From positions 1 to 10,022 of the forward strand of contig DIZC01000112.1 in assembly GCA_002429315.1 (NCBI GenBank): DNA of 10,022 nucleotides. Direction: 5' to 3'. The translations under genes and the position numbers were made by a program. The notes beneath the pieces were generated by a model. That model was not told the origin of the DNA. It searched no databases and saw only the letters and a program-made list of their open reading frames with translations. The DNA comes from Alphaproteobacteria bacterium UBA6038. GTDB taxonomy: Bacteria > Pseudomonadota > Alphaproteobacteria > Micropepsales > Micropepsaceae. Shown piece after piece: positions 1-7,445 of this stretch (positions are counted from its first letter, which is position 1; each line of letters starts with the position of its first letter).

Positions 1-83
1 GCGGAGGGGGGATCGAGCGGCGGCTCCCCCCTCCGCCTCGCTCGCAAGGGTTCGCTCGGCACCTCCCCCACAAACGGGGGAGG
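1..83. repeat. Palindromic intergenic repeat, two C/G-rich hairpins
   Basis: Two perfect inverted repeats lie back to back. The first pairs an 11-base arm at 1-11 (gcggagggggg) with 26-36 across a 14-base loop. The second pairs cctccccc at 62-69 with gggggagg at 76-83 across a 6-base loop. The block between them (about 37-61) is rich in ctcgc/ttcgctcgg. Palindromes of this composition are, from my general knowledge, scattered in high copy between genes in several GC-rich alphaproteobacteria; the copy number in this genome cannot be seen here. In transcripts it would form very stable stems just before lspA. The first stem could act as a terminator or mRNA stabiliser for whatever gene lies upstream, but there is no U tract. 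The element may continue to the left of the window. Confidence 0.6.
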
Positions 84-121
84 ACAACTGCTCCCTTGCT
101 TCGGTCTGTGAGGTCCGCGGC

Positions 122-655
122 ATGAAGTCACTGTCGGCGCGGGACTGGGGGCTCATCAGCGCCATCGGCGCGCTCGTCCTCGACCAGGCGACGAAGCTCC
201 TGCTGCTCTACGGCTTTCATTTCAAGCAAATGATGGCGGGGGCAGGGATCCCGGTGCTGCCGTTCTTCAACCTCGTGATGGTGTGGAATCCGGGGGTGAG
301 CTACGGCCTGTTTCCGGCGCACGGCGTGTGGGGCACGGCCTTTCTGGCTCTGTTCTCGCTGGCGGCCGTGGCTGGTCTGGGCTGGTGGCTGTGGGGGGCG
401 CATCGGGCGCCACTCGCCGTCGGTCTCGGGCTTGTGATCGGCGGCGCCGTCGGAAATCTGATCGACCGGCTCATCTACGGCCGGGTTGCCGATTTTTTTC
501 ACTTTTATTTCCATGCCTACGATTGGTATGTCTTCAACATCGCAGACTGCGCGATCACCCTCGGGGTGGGCGCGCTGCTGTACGATGCCCTGCTGCGGCC
601 CGAGCATGGGTCCGCGCCGCAAAAACAAAGCCCGGGAGCGACAGATGTGGAGTAA
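122..655 (+). CDS. lspA: Lipoprotein signal peptidase (signal peptidase II)
   Basis: This inner-membrane aspartyl peptidase cuts diacylglyceryl-modified prolipoproteins just before the lipobox cysteine. The 177-aa product has the family's usual size and four hydrophobic membrane segments (about residues 10-30, 66-88, 97-113 and 136-157). The conserved blocks are present in order: DQATK (21-25), WNPGVSYG (55-62), GNLIDR (111-116) and FNIAD (138-142). Asp115 and Asp142 correspond to the catalytic pair of the family. The ATG is preceded by GAGG at 110-113, eight bases away, which supports this start. The last 11 bases overlap the start of the next gene, a lipoprotein that LspA itself should process. 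The C-terminal tail after residue 160 is polar and not conserved. The sequence just upstream is a palindromic repeat, so the promoter is probably further left, outside the window or before an upstream gene. Confidence 0.97.
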   Translation: MKSLSARDWGLISAIGALVLDQATKLLLLYGFHFKQMMAGAGIPVLPFFNLVMVWNPGVSYGLFPAHGVWGTAFLALFSLAAVAGLGWWLWGAHRAPLAVGLGLVIGGAVGNLIDRLIYGRVADFFHFYFHAYDWYVFNIADCAITLGVGALLYDALLRPEHGSAPQKQSPGATDVE

Positions 656-1200
656 CAGAGGCACGCGCATCGCACGGCTCGCGGCACTGGCCGGCTTGGC
701 GCTGTCGATGACGGCCTGCGACAGCATCCGCGAGGCGGTGGGGGTGACGAAAGAGGCGCCCGACGAATTTGCCGTCGTCACCAAGGCGCCGCTCATCATC
801 CCGCCGGATTACAATCTGCGGCCGCCGCAACCGGGTCTCGCGCCGCTGAACCAGGTCTCGCCAACCGAGAGCGCCCAAGCCGCGCTCTACAGCGACGATC
901 CCAAGACGGTGGCAAGCACGATCAGCGGCAATTACAGCGACGGCGAGAAGATGCTGATGGCGCAGACCGGCGCGGCCGCGGCCAATGATTCCATTCGCCA
1001 GCAGATCGCTGCGGACAACAGCGGTACGCAGAGCACCGACGAGACCTTCACCGATCAGCTCCTGTTCGGCGGCGGCTCCAAGGTCGGCGATGCACCGCTC
1101 GATGCGGACGCCGAAAAGGCGCGCATCGATGCCAACAAGACCGGTCCCCAGCCGTCCGAGCAAGCTCCGGAGATCAAGAAAGACAGCGGCGGCTGGCTCG

Positions 1201-1214
<14 letters not shown>
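645..1214 (+). CDS. bamF: BamF-like DUF3035 outer-membrane assembly lipoprotein
   Basis: The 189-aa product begins with a lipoprotein signal peptide: Arg5, Arg8 and Arg11 flank a hydrophobic stretch (12-22), followed by the lipobox MTAC with Cys25 as the lipidated residue. The segment at about 38-61 (APDEFAVVTKAPLIIPPDYN then LRPP) is the hallmark of the DUF3035 family, which in alphaproteobacteria includes BamF, a lipoprotein of the BAM complex that inserts outer-membrane beta-barrels. The rest is polar, low in hydrophobicity and probably largely extended. I chose the ATG at 645 because it has a good ribosome-binding site (GGGAG at 634-638, six bases away) and gives a clean signal peptide; an in-frame ATG at 486 would add unrelated sequence inside lspA. 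It overlaps lspA by 11 bases and the next gene by 14. Asp follows the lipidated Cys, which is unusual for an outer-membrane lipoprotein by the E. coli sorting rule. The family call is firm; a BAM role here is inferred from the family. Confidence 0.85.
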
Positions 1215-2549
<1,335 letters not shown>

Positions 2550-2553
<4 letters not shown>

Positions 2554-4040
2554 GGCGAATCTTTTCGCTGGTCATCTTGCTGGGCGCGCTGCTTGCGCCG
2601 GCGGCCGCCCATGCGGTCAGCGTGAAGTCCCTCGACATGGGGAAGAACGTGCAGGTGTGGTACGTCGAAGACCATACGCTGCCGATGATCGCCATGACGG
2701 CCGCGTTACCGGCAGGCTCGGCCTACGATCCCAAGGATAAAGCGGGCCTTGCGGCGTTCACCGCCGATCTCCTGAACGAGGGCGCTGGCAATCTGGGTTC
2801 GCAAGCCTATCAATCGGCGCTGAGCAACAAGGCGATCCGCCTCAACGTCACCGCGCAACGCGATTACCTGGTCATTTCGCTGGTGACGCTTTCGGAAAAC
2901 GCCAAGGAGGCGTTCCGCCTGCTGGGCCTGGCGCTGGCCCATCCGCGGTTCGAGGCCGAAGCGACGTCCCGCGTGCGCACCCAGATTCTTGCCGCCCTGC
3001 AGCAGGAGGATGAGGACCCGGAGACAGTGGCGGCGAAAGCATTCTCGAACGCCTTCTTCGGCGATCACCCTTACGCCCATCCGATCAACGGCACGCCGGC
3101 TTCGGTGCCGCATATAAACCGCAACGACGTCAAGACCTTTGCCCGGACGCATTGGGTGCGCAACGGACTGCGGATTTCGGTTTCGGGCGATGCCAATCCC
3201 GCCGCCCTCAAGGTCCTGATCGGCAGCGCCTTCGGCGAGCTGGCGGACAAATGGCCGCCGCCCCTGCCGCCGGTCAGACATGTGGGCGAGCCCGGTATCC
3301 ACATCATTCCCATGCCGGTGCCGCAGCCGACCGCCATCTTCGGTCTGCCGGGGATTTTGCGCAGCGACCACGATTACATCCCGGCCTACGTCGCCAATTA
3401 CATCCTGGGCGGCGGCGGATTCTCGTCGCGCCTGATGGCCGAGGTGCGCGAGAAACGCGGCCTCACCTACGGCATCAGCAGCTCGCTCGATACGCTGCGC
3501 AAGGCCGGTCTCTTCGCGGTGCAGGTGGCGACGCGCGCCGGCGCCATGCGGCAGACCATCGATGTGGTGCGTACGACCATGACGGATTTCGTGAACACCG
3601 GCGCCACAGAGAAGGAACTGGCGGACGCCAAGACCTACATCACCGGTTCGTTTCCGCTCGCTTTCGCGTCGAACGTCGGCATCGCCAACCAGCTCAACTC
3701 GTTTCAGCGCTCGGGCCTGCCGATCGATTATGTGCAGAAGCGAAACGCGCTGATCAATGCAGTGACGCTCGCCGACGTGAAGCGCGTGGCGAAGCGGCTC
3801 TTCGCGCCCAACAAGCTCACCATCGTGATCGGCGGCAGCCTGCAGGGGCCGGCCGTGGCGGCAAAGCCGATGCCGGGCGGCGGCAAGCCGCCGGCCCCCG
3901 CGCCAGCGCCGCCCAAGCCGTTGCCGCCGAAGACCCCTGGGCCTGGGCCCAAACCGCCGATCGCCTCCACCACGGCCGCCAAGCCGAAAGAACAGGCGCG
4001 GACGCCCGCGGCCGCTCCGGGCGGCCCGCCGCACCGCTGA
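2550..4040 (+). CDS. M16 peptidase partner subunit (no zinc site) with Pro-rich tail
   Basis: This 496-aa secreted protein has a signal peptide (1-22, cleavage after AHA) followed by two M16 domains (about 25-215 and 245-430). Where the zinc motif should stand, near residues 66-80, the sequence is GLAAFTADLLNEGAG, so HxxEH is lost and the subunit should not bind catalytic zinc. The C-terminal domain carries VREKRGLTYG (299-308), which resembles the Arg/Tyr substrate-binding motif that the non-catalytic M16B partner supplies in trans. The start is GTG, sharing four bases (GTGA) with the stop of the catalytic subunit gene, which suggests coupled translation in fixed ratio. After the last conserved beta strand (LTIVIGGS, 423-430) comes an unusual tail of about 63 residues (434-496) made almost only of Pro, Ala, Gly and Lys. 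No terminator follows before mutL. Confidence 0.92.
3849..4037 (+). other. Pro/Ala/Gly/Lys-rich C-terminal tail of the M16 partner subunit
   Basis: These bases encode the last 63 residues of the M16 partner, rich in PAP, PPKP and PGP runs with regularly spaced lysines and almost no hydrophobic residues. The segment lies outside the M16 fold, is predicted to be disordered and basic, and probably extends from the particle into the periplasm. It may tether the protein to peptidoglycan or to acidic surface polymers, or be a simple linker; nothing in the sequence decides this. The DNA is a low-complexity stretch of ccg/gcc codons, so slippage could easily change its length between strains. Confidence 0.6.
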
Positions 4041-4088
4041 TCTGTTGGCGGATTGCGAACGGCCGGCGCAGCATTTGCCCGCCTCTGC

Positions 4089-4094
4089 TAAACT
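4089..4094 (+). promoter_or_regulatory. Possible extended -10 element for mutL
   Basis: The sequence TGCTAAACT at 4086-4094 resembles an extended -10 (TGn plus TAAACT, matching four of six consensus bases). No good -35 lies 16-18 bases upstream. Transcription would start near 4101-4102, at the mutL ATG itself, and there is no Shine-Dalgarno sequence before that ATG. This is compatible with a leaderless mutL transcript, but it is a weak call on sequence alone. Confidence 0.2.
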
Positions 4095-4101
4095 TGCGCT
4101 C

Positions 4102-5928
4102 ATGGGCGTCGAATCGAATATAGCGGGACGAATCCGCCGCCTGCCGGAAGGCACGATCAACCGCATCGCCGCGGGCGAGGTGGTGGAGCGGCCGGCCAGC
4201 GCGGTGAAGGAGCTGGTGGAGAACGCACTCGATGCCGGCGCCACCCGCATCGAGATCGCTACTTCCAACGGCGGCGCCGATCTCATTCTCGTAGAAGACG
4301 ACGGCGTCGGCATGGCGCCCGGCGAGTTGCGGCTCGCCGTCGAGCGTCACGCCACTTCGAAACTGCCGGAGACGGACGGCGCCGACGATCTTTCGCAGAT
4401 CGCGACGCTTGGATTCCGCGGCGAGGCGCTGCCGTCCATCGGCGCGGTGGGCCGGCTCGCCATCGCCAGCCGCACGGCAGACGGCGAGGCGCACGAGATT
4501 CGCGTAGCGGCGGGCGACGTGCGCGGGCCGGCGCCCTTCCCGCTTCTCGGGCCCGGCCAGTCCGGCACGCGGGTGGAAGTGCGCGAGCTATTCTTCGCGA
4601 CGCCCGCGCGCCTCAAATTCCTGAAATCGGTGCGCTCGGAAGACCTCGCCACCTTGGATGTGGTGAAGCGACTCGCCATGGCGCGGCCGGATGTGGCGTT
4701 CACGCTGTCGCTCGACGGGCGCCGTATACTTCAGCTGGAAGTCGAAGGCGACCTGTTCGGCGGCCGTCTCAAGCGGCTCGCCAAGATCATGGGCCGGGAG
4801 TTCGGCGACAACGCCGTTCGTATCCAGGCCGAGCGGGACGGTGTGCGGATCAGCGGCTTCGCCGGCCTGCCCACCTACAACCGCGCCAATGCGGCGATGC
4901 AGTTTCTCATCGTCAACGGCCGGCCGGTGCGCGACCGGCTGCTGCTCGGTGCGGTGCGCGGCGCCTATGCCGACTTTCTGGCGCATGACCGTCATCCGGC
5001 GCTGGCGCTGTTCCTCGATTGCGATCCGGCTTTCGTGGACGTGAACGTGCATCCCGCCAAGACGGAAGTGCGCTTCCGCGATGCCGGACTGGTGCGTGGC
5101 CTGATCGTCTCGTCGCTCAAGGCCGCGCTGCACGAGGCGGGACACCGCGCTTCGACCACCGTTTCTGCCGATGCACTCTCCGCCTTGCGTCCGCAGATGA
5201 CGCCGTATGCGCAAGATTCATATCGGCATGTGCCGCAGGGATTGGCGGACACGGTTCGCGAATACCACGCGCCGCTGTTTTCGCCCGACGCGCCGCAGGT
5301 TGCGTCCGCGCGGGTGGAGCAGATTACGGATGCTCCGCACACGGAGCATTTGCCGCTGGGCGTGGCGCGCGCGCAGCTGCACGAGAACTATATCGTGGCG
5401 CAGACCGCGGAAGGCATCGTCATCGTCGATCAGCACGCCGCGCATGAGCGCATTGTCTATGAGCGGATGAAGATGGCGCTGGGCAATGGCGGCGCGGCGC
5501 GCCAGCCGCTGCTCATTCCGGAAATCGTCTCGCTCGATCCCGCCGAGGTGGACCGCATCGCCGCTCGTGCGGAGGAATTCGCGGAACTGGGGCTTGTGGT
5601 CGAGCCGTTCGGGCCGGATGCCGTGATGGTGCGGCAAACCCCCGCCCTGCTCGGCCAAATCGATGCGGCCGCGCTGTTGCGCGATCTGGCCGACGAGCTC
5701 TGCGAAACCGGCGCGGCAACCTCACTGAAGGAGCGGCTCGATCATGTGGCGGCGACGCTCGCCTGCCACACCTCGGTGCGCTCCGGCCGCCGGCTCACCT
5801 CCAACGAGATGAATGCGTTGTTGCGCGAAATGGAAGCCACGCCGCATTCCGGCCAGTGCAACCACGGCCGCCCGACCTACGTCGAACTCAAGCTCACCGA
5901 CATCGAACGGCTGTTCGGACGGCGCTGA
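4102..5928 (+). CDS. mutL: DNA mismatch repair protein MutL (endonuclease type)
   Basis: MutL couples mismatch recognition by MutS to strand incision. The 608-aa protein has an N-terminal GHKL ATPase: KELVENALDAGA (36-47, with Glu37 catalytic and Asn41 binding magnesium), DDGVGM (66-71) and TLGFRGEALPSIG (102-114). A transducer domain follows (about 215-345, including VNVHPAKTEVRF at 314-325), then a variable linker (345-415) and the dimerisation/nuclease domain. That domain carries the metal-binding motif DQHAAHERIVYE (443-454), which fits DQHA(x)2E(x)4E, plus ACHTSVR (554-560), CNHGRPT (586-592) and a final FGR (605-607). It is therefore expected to nick DNA itself, as in bacteria without MutH. 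QPLLIP at 468-473 fits the sliding-clamp-binding motif of the family. The ATG at 4102 matches the usual N-terminus; a TTG at 4045 would add unconserved residues. There is no visible ribosome-binding site. It lies 61 bases after the M16 operon on the same strand. Confidence 0.97.
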   Translation: MGVESNIAGRIRRLPEGTINRIAAGEVVERPASAVKELVENALDAGATRIEIATSNGGADLILVEDDGVGMAPGELRLAVERHATSKLPETDGADDLSQIATLGFRGEALPSIGAVGRLAIASRTADGEAHEIRVAAGDVRGPAPFPLLGPGQSGTRVEVRELFFATPARLKFLKSVRSEDLATLDVVKRLAMARPDVAFTLSLDGRRILQLEVEGDLFGGRLKRLAKIMGREFGDNAVRIQAERDGVRISGFAGLPTYNRANAAMQFLIVNGRPVRDRLLLGAVRGAYADFLAHDRHPALALFLDCDPAFVDVNVHPAKTEVRFRDAGLVRGLIVSSLKAALHEAGHRASTTVSADALSALRPQMTPYAQDSYRHVPQGLADTVREYHAPLFSPDAPQVASARVEQITDAPHTEHLPLGVARAQLHENYIVAQTAEGIVIVDQHAAHERIVYERMKMALGNGGAARQPLLIPEIVSLDPAEVDRIAARAEEFAELGLVVEPFGPDAVMVRQTPALLGQIDAAALLRDLADELCETGAATSLKERLDHVAATLACHTSVRSGRRLTSNEMNALLREMEATPHSGQCNHGRPTYVELKLTDIERLFGRR

Positions 5929-6045
5929 GTTCGCGAATCGAATCACTTGTGGATGAAATTCAAACTGCAAGCGAAATCGATTGCCGCGGCGGAACTGCGC
6001 GCATAGGCTCTCAACAACTGAGGCGCCCAACAACAAACCGAGGGT

Positions 6046-6410
6046 GGCGCCCTTGGGTAAGGTGGGAAACAAGCTTCAGTCCGTGCCGCAGGTTGAAAGC
6101 GCCTGAGCCGCAGGGTTTGGGTGAAGACAACAGCGGACGCCCACGGAACTGTTTCACCGGCGCCGGTACCGGCACCATGAAGCGGGGCGATGCGCTCACG
6201 AACGACGCCATATTCGTTCGGTGAGGTGCTGAAGCGATCTTCGCGGATTGCATCGGCACGGCCCCGAGGGGATCGCCGAAAGGCGATTCCCCCGAGACCC
6301 TCAAGCGTCGAGCAGACAATCGCCTGCTGCTCTTCGGAGCGGCGCGGAGGTCGAAACGGCGCGAAGATATGGGCGGGAAGCTTCACGGCCTCCCGCCCAT
6401 TTCGTTTGTC
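6046..6410 (+). ncRNA. Candidate structured non-coding RNA, unknown class
   Basis: On the plus strand several stems nest in order. (1) GGCGCC 6046-6051 with 6159-6164, enclosing GGT+GAAAC 6061-6070 with GTTTCACC 6151-6158, then TCCGTG 6080-6085 with CACGGA 6142-6147, then CCGC 6086-6089 with GCGG 6133-6136. (2) A bulged 14-bp hairpin, 6192-6205 with 6214-6229. (3) A 9-bp closing stem ATCTTCGCG 6237-6245 with 6360-6368, enclosing a hairpin at 6265-6294 capped by a GAAA tetraloop and another at 6325-6344 capped by C(UUCG)G. (4) A terminal hairpin at 6369-6400 stacked directly on stem 3. The GAAA and UUCG loops make sense only when read on the plus strand, which sets the orientation. I do not see the signatures of RNase P RNA, tmRNA, SRP RNA or tRNA. 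The 5' end is not defined. The structures were paired by eye without energy calculation, so the boundaries are approximate. Confidence 0.35.
6369..6408 (+). terminator. Terminator-like hairpin between convergent genes
   Basis: A perfect 10-bp stem (atgggcggga at 6369-6378 with tcccgcccat at 6391-6400) encloses a 12-base loop and is followed by TTCGTTTG on the plus strand, a modest U-rich tail. No T run follows on the minus strand, so it should act mainly on plus-strand transcripts: the candidate RNA, or mutL readthrough. It may also weakly block the converging minus-strand operon. Confidence 0.6.
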
Positions 6411-6430
6411 AGATAGCTCGTGTTTGTTTG

Positions 6431-6865
6431 TCAGATGTCGCGGGCGAGCCGGCGCAGCCCGGGCGCGCCCATCGCCGCTTCGAACTCCGATGCGCGCTTT
6501 TCTTCGGCGAAGGTGAAGCCGGCCTTTCGATAGGCGCGCTCGGCCTCTGAGATTCCCATCGCATTGGATGCCTCCTTCATGGCTTCGCCAGAGGCGCGGT
6601 AGACCGACTCATCCCCGAAACCGCACAAGGCCGAGGCTCGCGCGCCGTCCACATCCGCAACGGAGAACAGCGACCAGTGCCACCACGACCGCGCCGCTGC
6701 GACGGTGAGCCGCCGGCAGAATTCGAGGCAGAACTGCCGGTCCCGCTGCAGCACGATATCGAACCAGCCGCGCGCGAGATGCCCGCGCGCCGCTTCGTGG
6801 ATCGCCCAGCCGAGAAATTCGGTATCCTCCGGGCGCGCTGCTCTGATAGCGATCATGCCGTGCAT
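6431..6865 (-). CDS. GNAT-like acetyltransferase with an internal deletion (probable remnant)
   Basis: The 144-aa product starts like a GNAT acetyltransferase (IAIRAARPEDTEFLGWAIHE at 5-24, then RGWFDIVL at 32-39) and ends like one (AYRKAGFTFAEEKR at 111-124, then FEAAMGAPGLRRL to the end). What should stand between is absent: the beta4/beta5 region and motif A, the R/QxxGxG/A loop that binds acetyl-CoA. At residues 104-112 the sequence jumps from an early helix (GISEAER) straight to the C-terminal helix (AYRKAGF). Full-length relatives, as I recall them, are roughly 70 or more residues longer. The frame is intact across the junction, so it looks like a clean in-frame deletion, perhaps between short GAGCGC-like repeats near 6536-6545. 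Acetyl transfer is not expected. The ATG overlaps the stop of the upstream cytochrome gene (TGATG), so it is still translated as the last gene of that operon. Confidence 0.6.
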   Translation of the reverse strand: MHGMIAIRAARPEDTEFLGWAIHEAARGHLARGWFDIVLQRDRQFCLEFCRRLTVAAARSWWHWSLFSVADVDGARASALCGFGDESVYRASGEAMKEASNAMGISEAERAYRKAGFTFAEEKRASEFEAAMGAPGLRRLARDI

Positions 6866-7437
6866 CACTGCCGGCCATTCTGCGCGCGCGCAGTTCGGTT
6901 GCGCAAATCGTGGCGCATCTGCGCGTACCGGGCTGGCGTCATTCCACGAAGCTGCTCGACGAAGGCAACGATATCCCAGGTCTGCGCGTCGGGGTGGCGG
7001 ACATTCCAAGCCGGCATGGCCGTCATTTTGAGCCCGTTGGAGATGATGATCTTGAGCTGCGACGGCGTCCATTCGTGCGCGGCATCCAGCAGATACGGCG
7101 GGGTGGGGGTGATGCCGCTGACCCACGGCGCGCGCGGCACCCCCGGTCCGCCGTGACACATCACGCACTCGCCGTCGTACGCGCGAAAACCGCGGGCCGC
7201 CTGGGCGGCGGTAAATCTCCGCGGCGCAACAACGCTCCGCGATTGCGCCTGAACCGAACGCACCATTGTCGTGTGCGTGATCCAGTAAACAAGCCGGCTG
7301 TGCGGTGAGCTCGCCGCGACATCAAACCAGCCCAGGCCGACGATCGCAAAGCCCACCGCTCCAAACGCGGCAGCGACGAAAGCACCGCCAGCCATTGCCG
7401 CAATCGTTAAATGTTTCCCACCGTATTGCTTCGGCAT
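6865..7437 (-). CDS. Membrane-anchored mono-heme cytochrome c
   Basis: The 190-aa protein has one N-terminal hydrophobic segment (about residues 10-36), which should be an uncleaved anchor placing the rest in the periplasm. A class I cytochrome c domain follows, with heme attachment motif CVMCH (91-95), the following GGPGVPR, and the methionine ligand in MTAMPAWN (Met141 most likely). It should carry electrons between periplasmic donors and a terminal oxidase. The early part (GWFDVAASSPHSRLVYW, then TTMVRSV) resembles a cytochrome type that I associate with cytochrome c oxidase gene clusters. I chose the ATG at 7437 because it has GAGG six bases upstream; a TTG at 7449 overlapping the previous stop (TTGA) would add four residues. 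It lies eight bases after the other cytochrome gene, and its stop overlaps the GNAT remnant's start. Confidence 0.85.
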   Translation of the reverse strand: MPKQYGGKHLTIAAMAGGAFVAAAFGAVGFAIVGLGWFDVAASSPHSRLVYWITHTTMVRSVQAQSRSVVAPRRFTAAQAARGFRAYDGECVMCHGGPGVPRAPWVSGITPTPPYLLDAAHEWTPSQLKIIISNGLKMTAMPAWNVRHPDAQTWDIVAFVEQLRGMTPARYAQMRHDLRNRTARAQNGRQ

Positions 7438-7445
7438 ATGCAGCC

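Larger units (their letters stand above)
5929..6430. other. Long intergenic region without a convincing protein gene
   Basis: About 500 bases separate the convergent mutL and GNAT-remnant genes. Open frames here show no recognisable family or plausible start site. Two adjacent GAATC (GANTC) sites lie at 5935-5944, seven bases after the mutL stop. A 17-codon frame at 5953-6006 has no good ribosome-binding site. From about 6046 the sequence is dominated by inverted repeats that nest into an RNA-like fold ending in a terminator-like hairpin. An 11-base direct repeat (gtttgtcagat) lies at 6404-6414 and again at 6426-6436, the second copy overlapping the end of the GNAT remnant. Confidence 0.6.

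Noticed and set aside
486..644. Longer start for the BamF-like lipoprotein inside lspA
   Set aside because: The added residues are a shifted reading of conserved lspA sequence and would bury the lipoprotein signal; the ATG at 645 has a good ribosome-binding site.
985..1200. Longer start for the catalytic M16 subunit inside bamF
   Set aside because: The extension is Arg/Ser-rich shadow sequence and would block the signal peptide that begins exactly at 1201.
6020..6165. Resemblance to a cobalamin riboswitch (a GGGAA block followed by TCCG and CCGCA, and a downstream CGGAACTGT)
   Set aside because: The terminal B12 box is missing, the blocks are not in the right order with the right spacing, and no cobalamin, transport or metE-type gene follows on that strand.
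6159..6176. Near-palindrome around ggtacc as an operator site
   Set aside because: Its left half pairs more usefully with 6046-6051 in the RNA model, and there is no downstream gene that an operator here would control.
5943..6386. Minus-strand 147-codon open frame in the intergenic region
   Set aside because: The product has no recognisable fold or motif, is rich in Arg, Pro and Ala as in GC-rich chance frames, and the same DNA is better explained by RNA-like inverted repeats.
5929..6430. Known large RNAs: RNase P RNA, tmRNA (including the permuted alphaproteobacterial form), SRP RNA
   Set aside because: I did not find the GAGGAAAGTC block of RNase P RNA, a tmRNA tag frame or T-loop, or the SRP RNA apical motif on either strand. 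Without a covariance search this is not final.
6866..7168. Longer start for the GNAT remnant inside the cytochrome gene
   Set aside because: The extra residues are a frame shadow of the cytochrome coding sequence; the ATG at 6865 overlapping the stop (TGATG) fits the operon.
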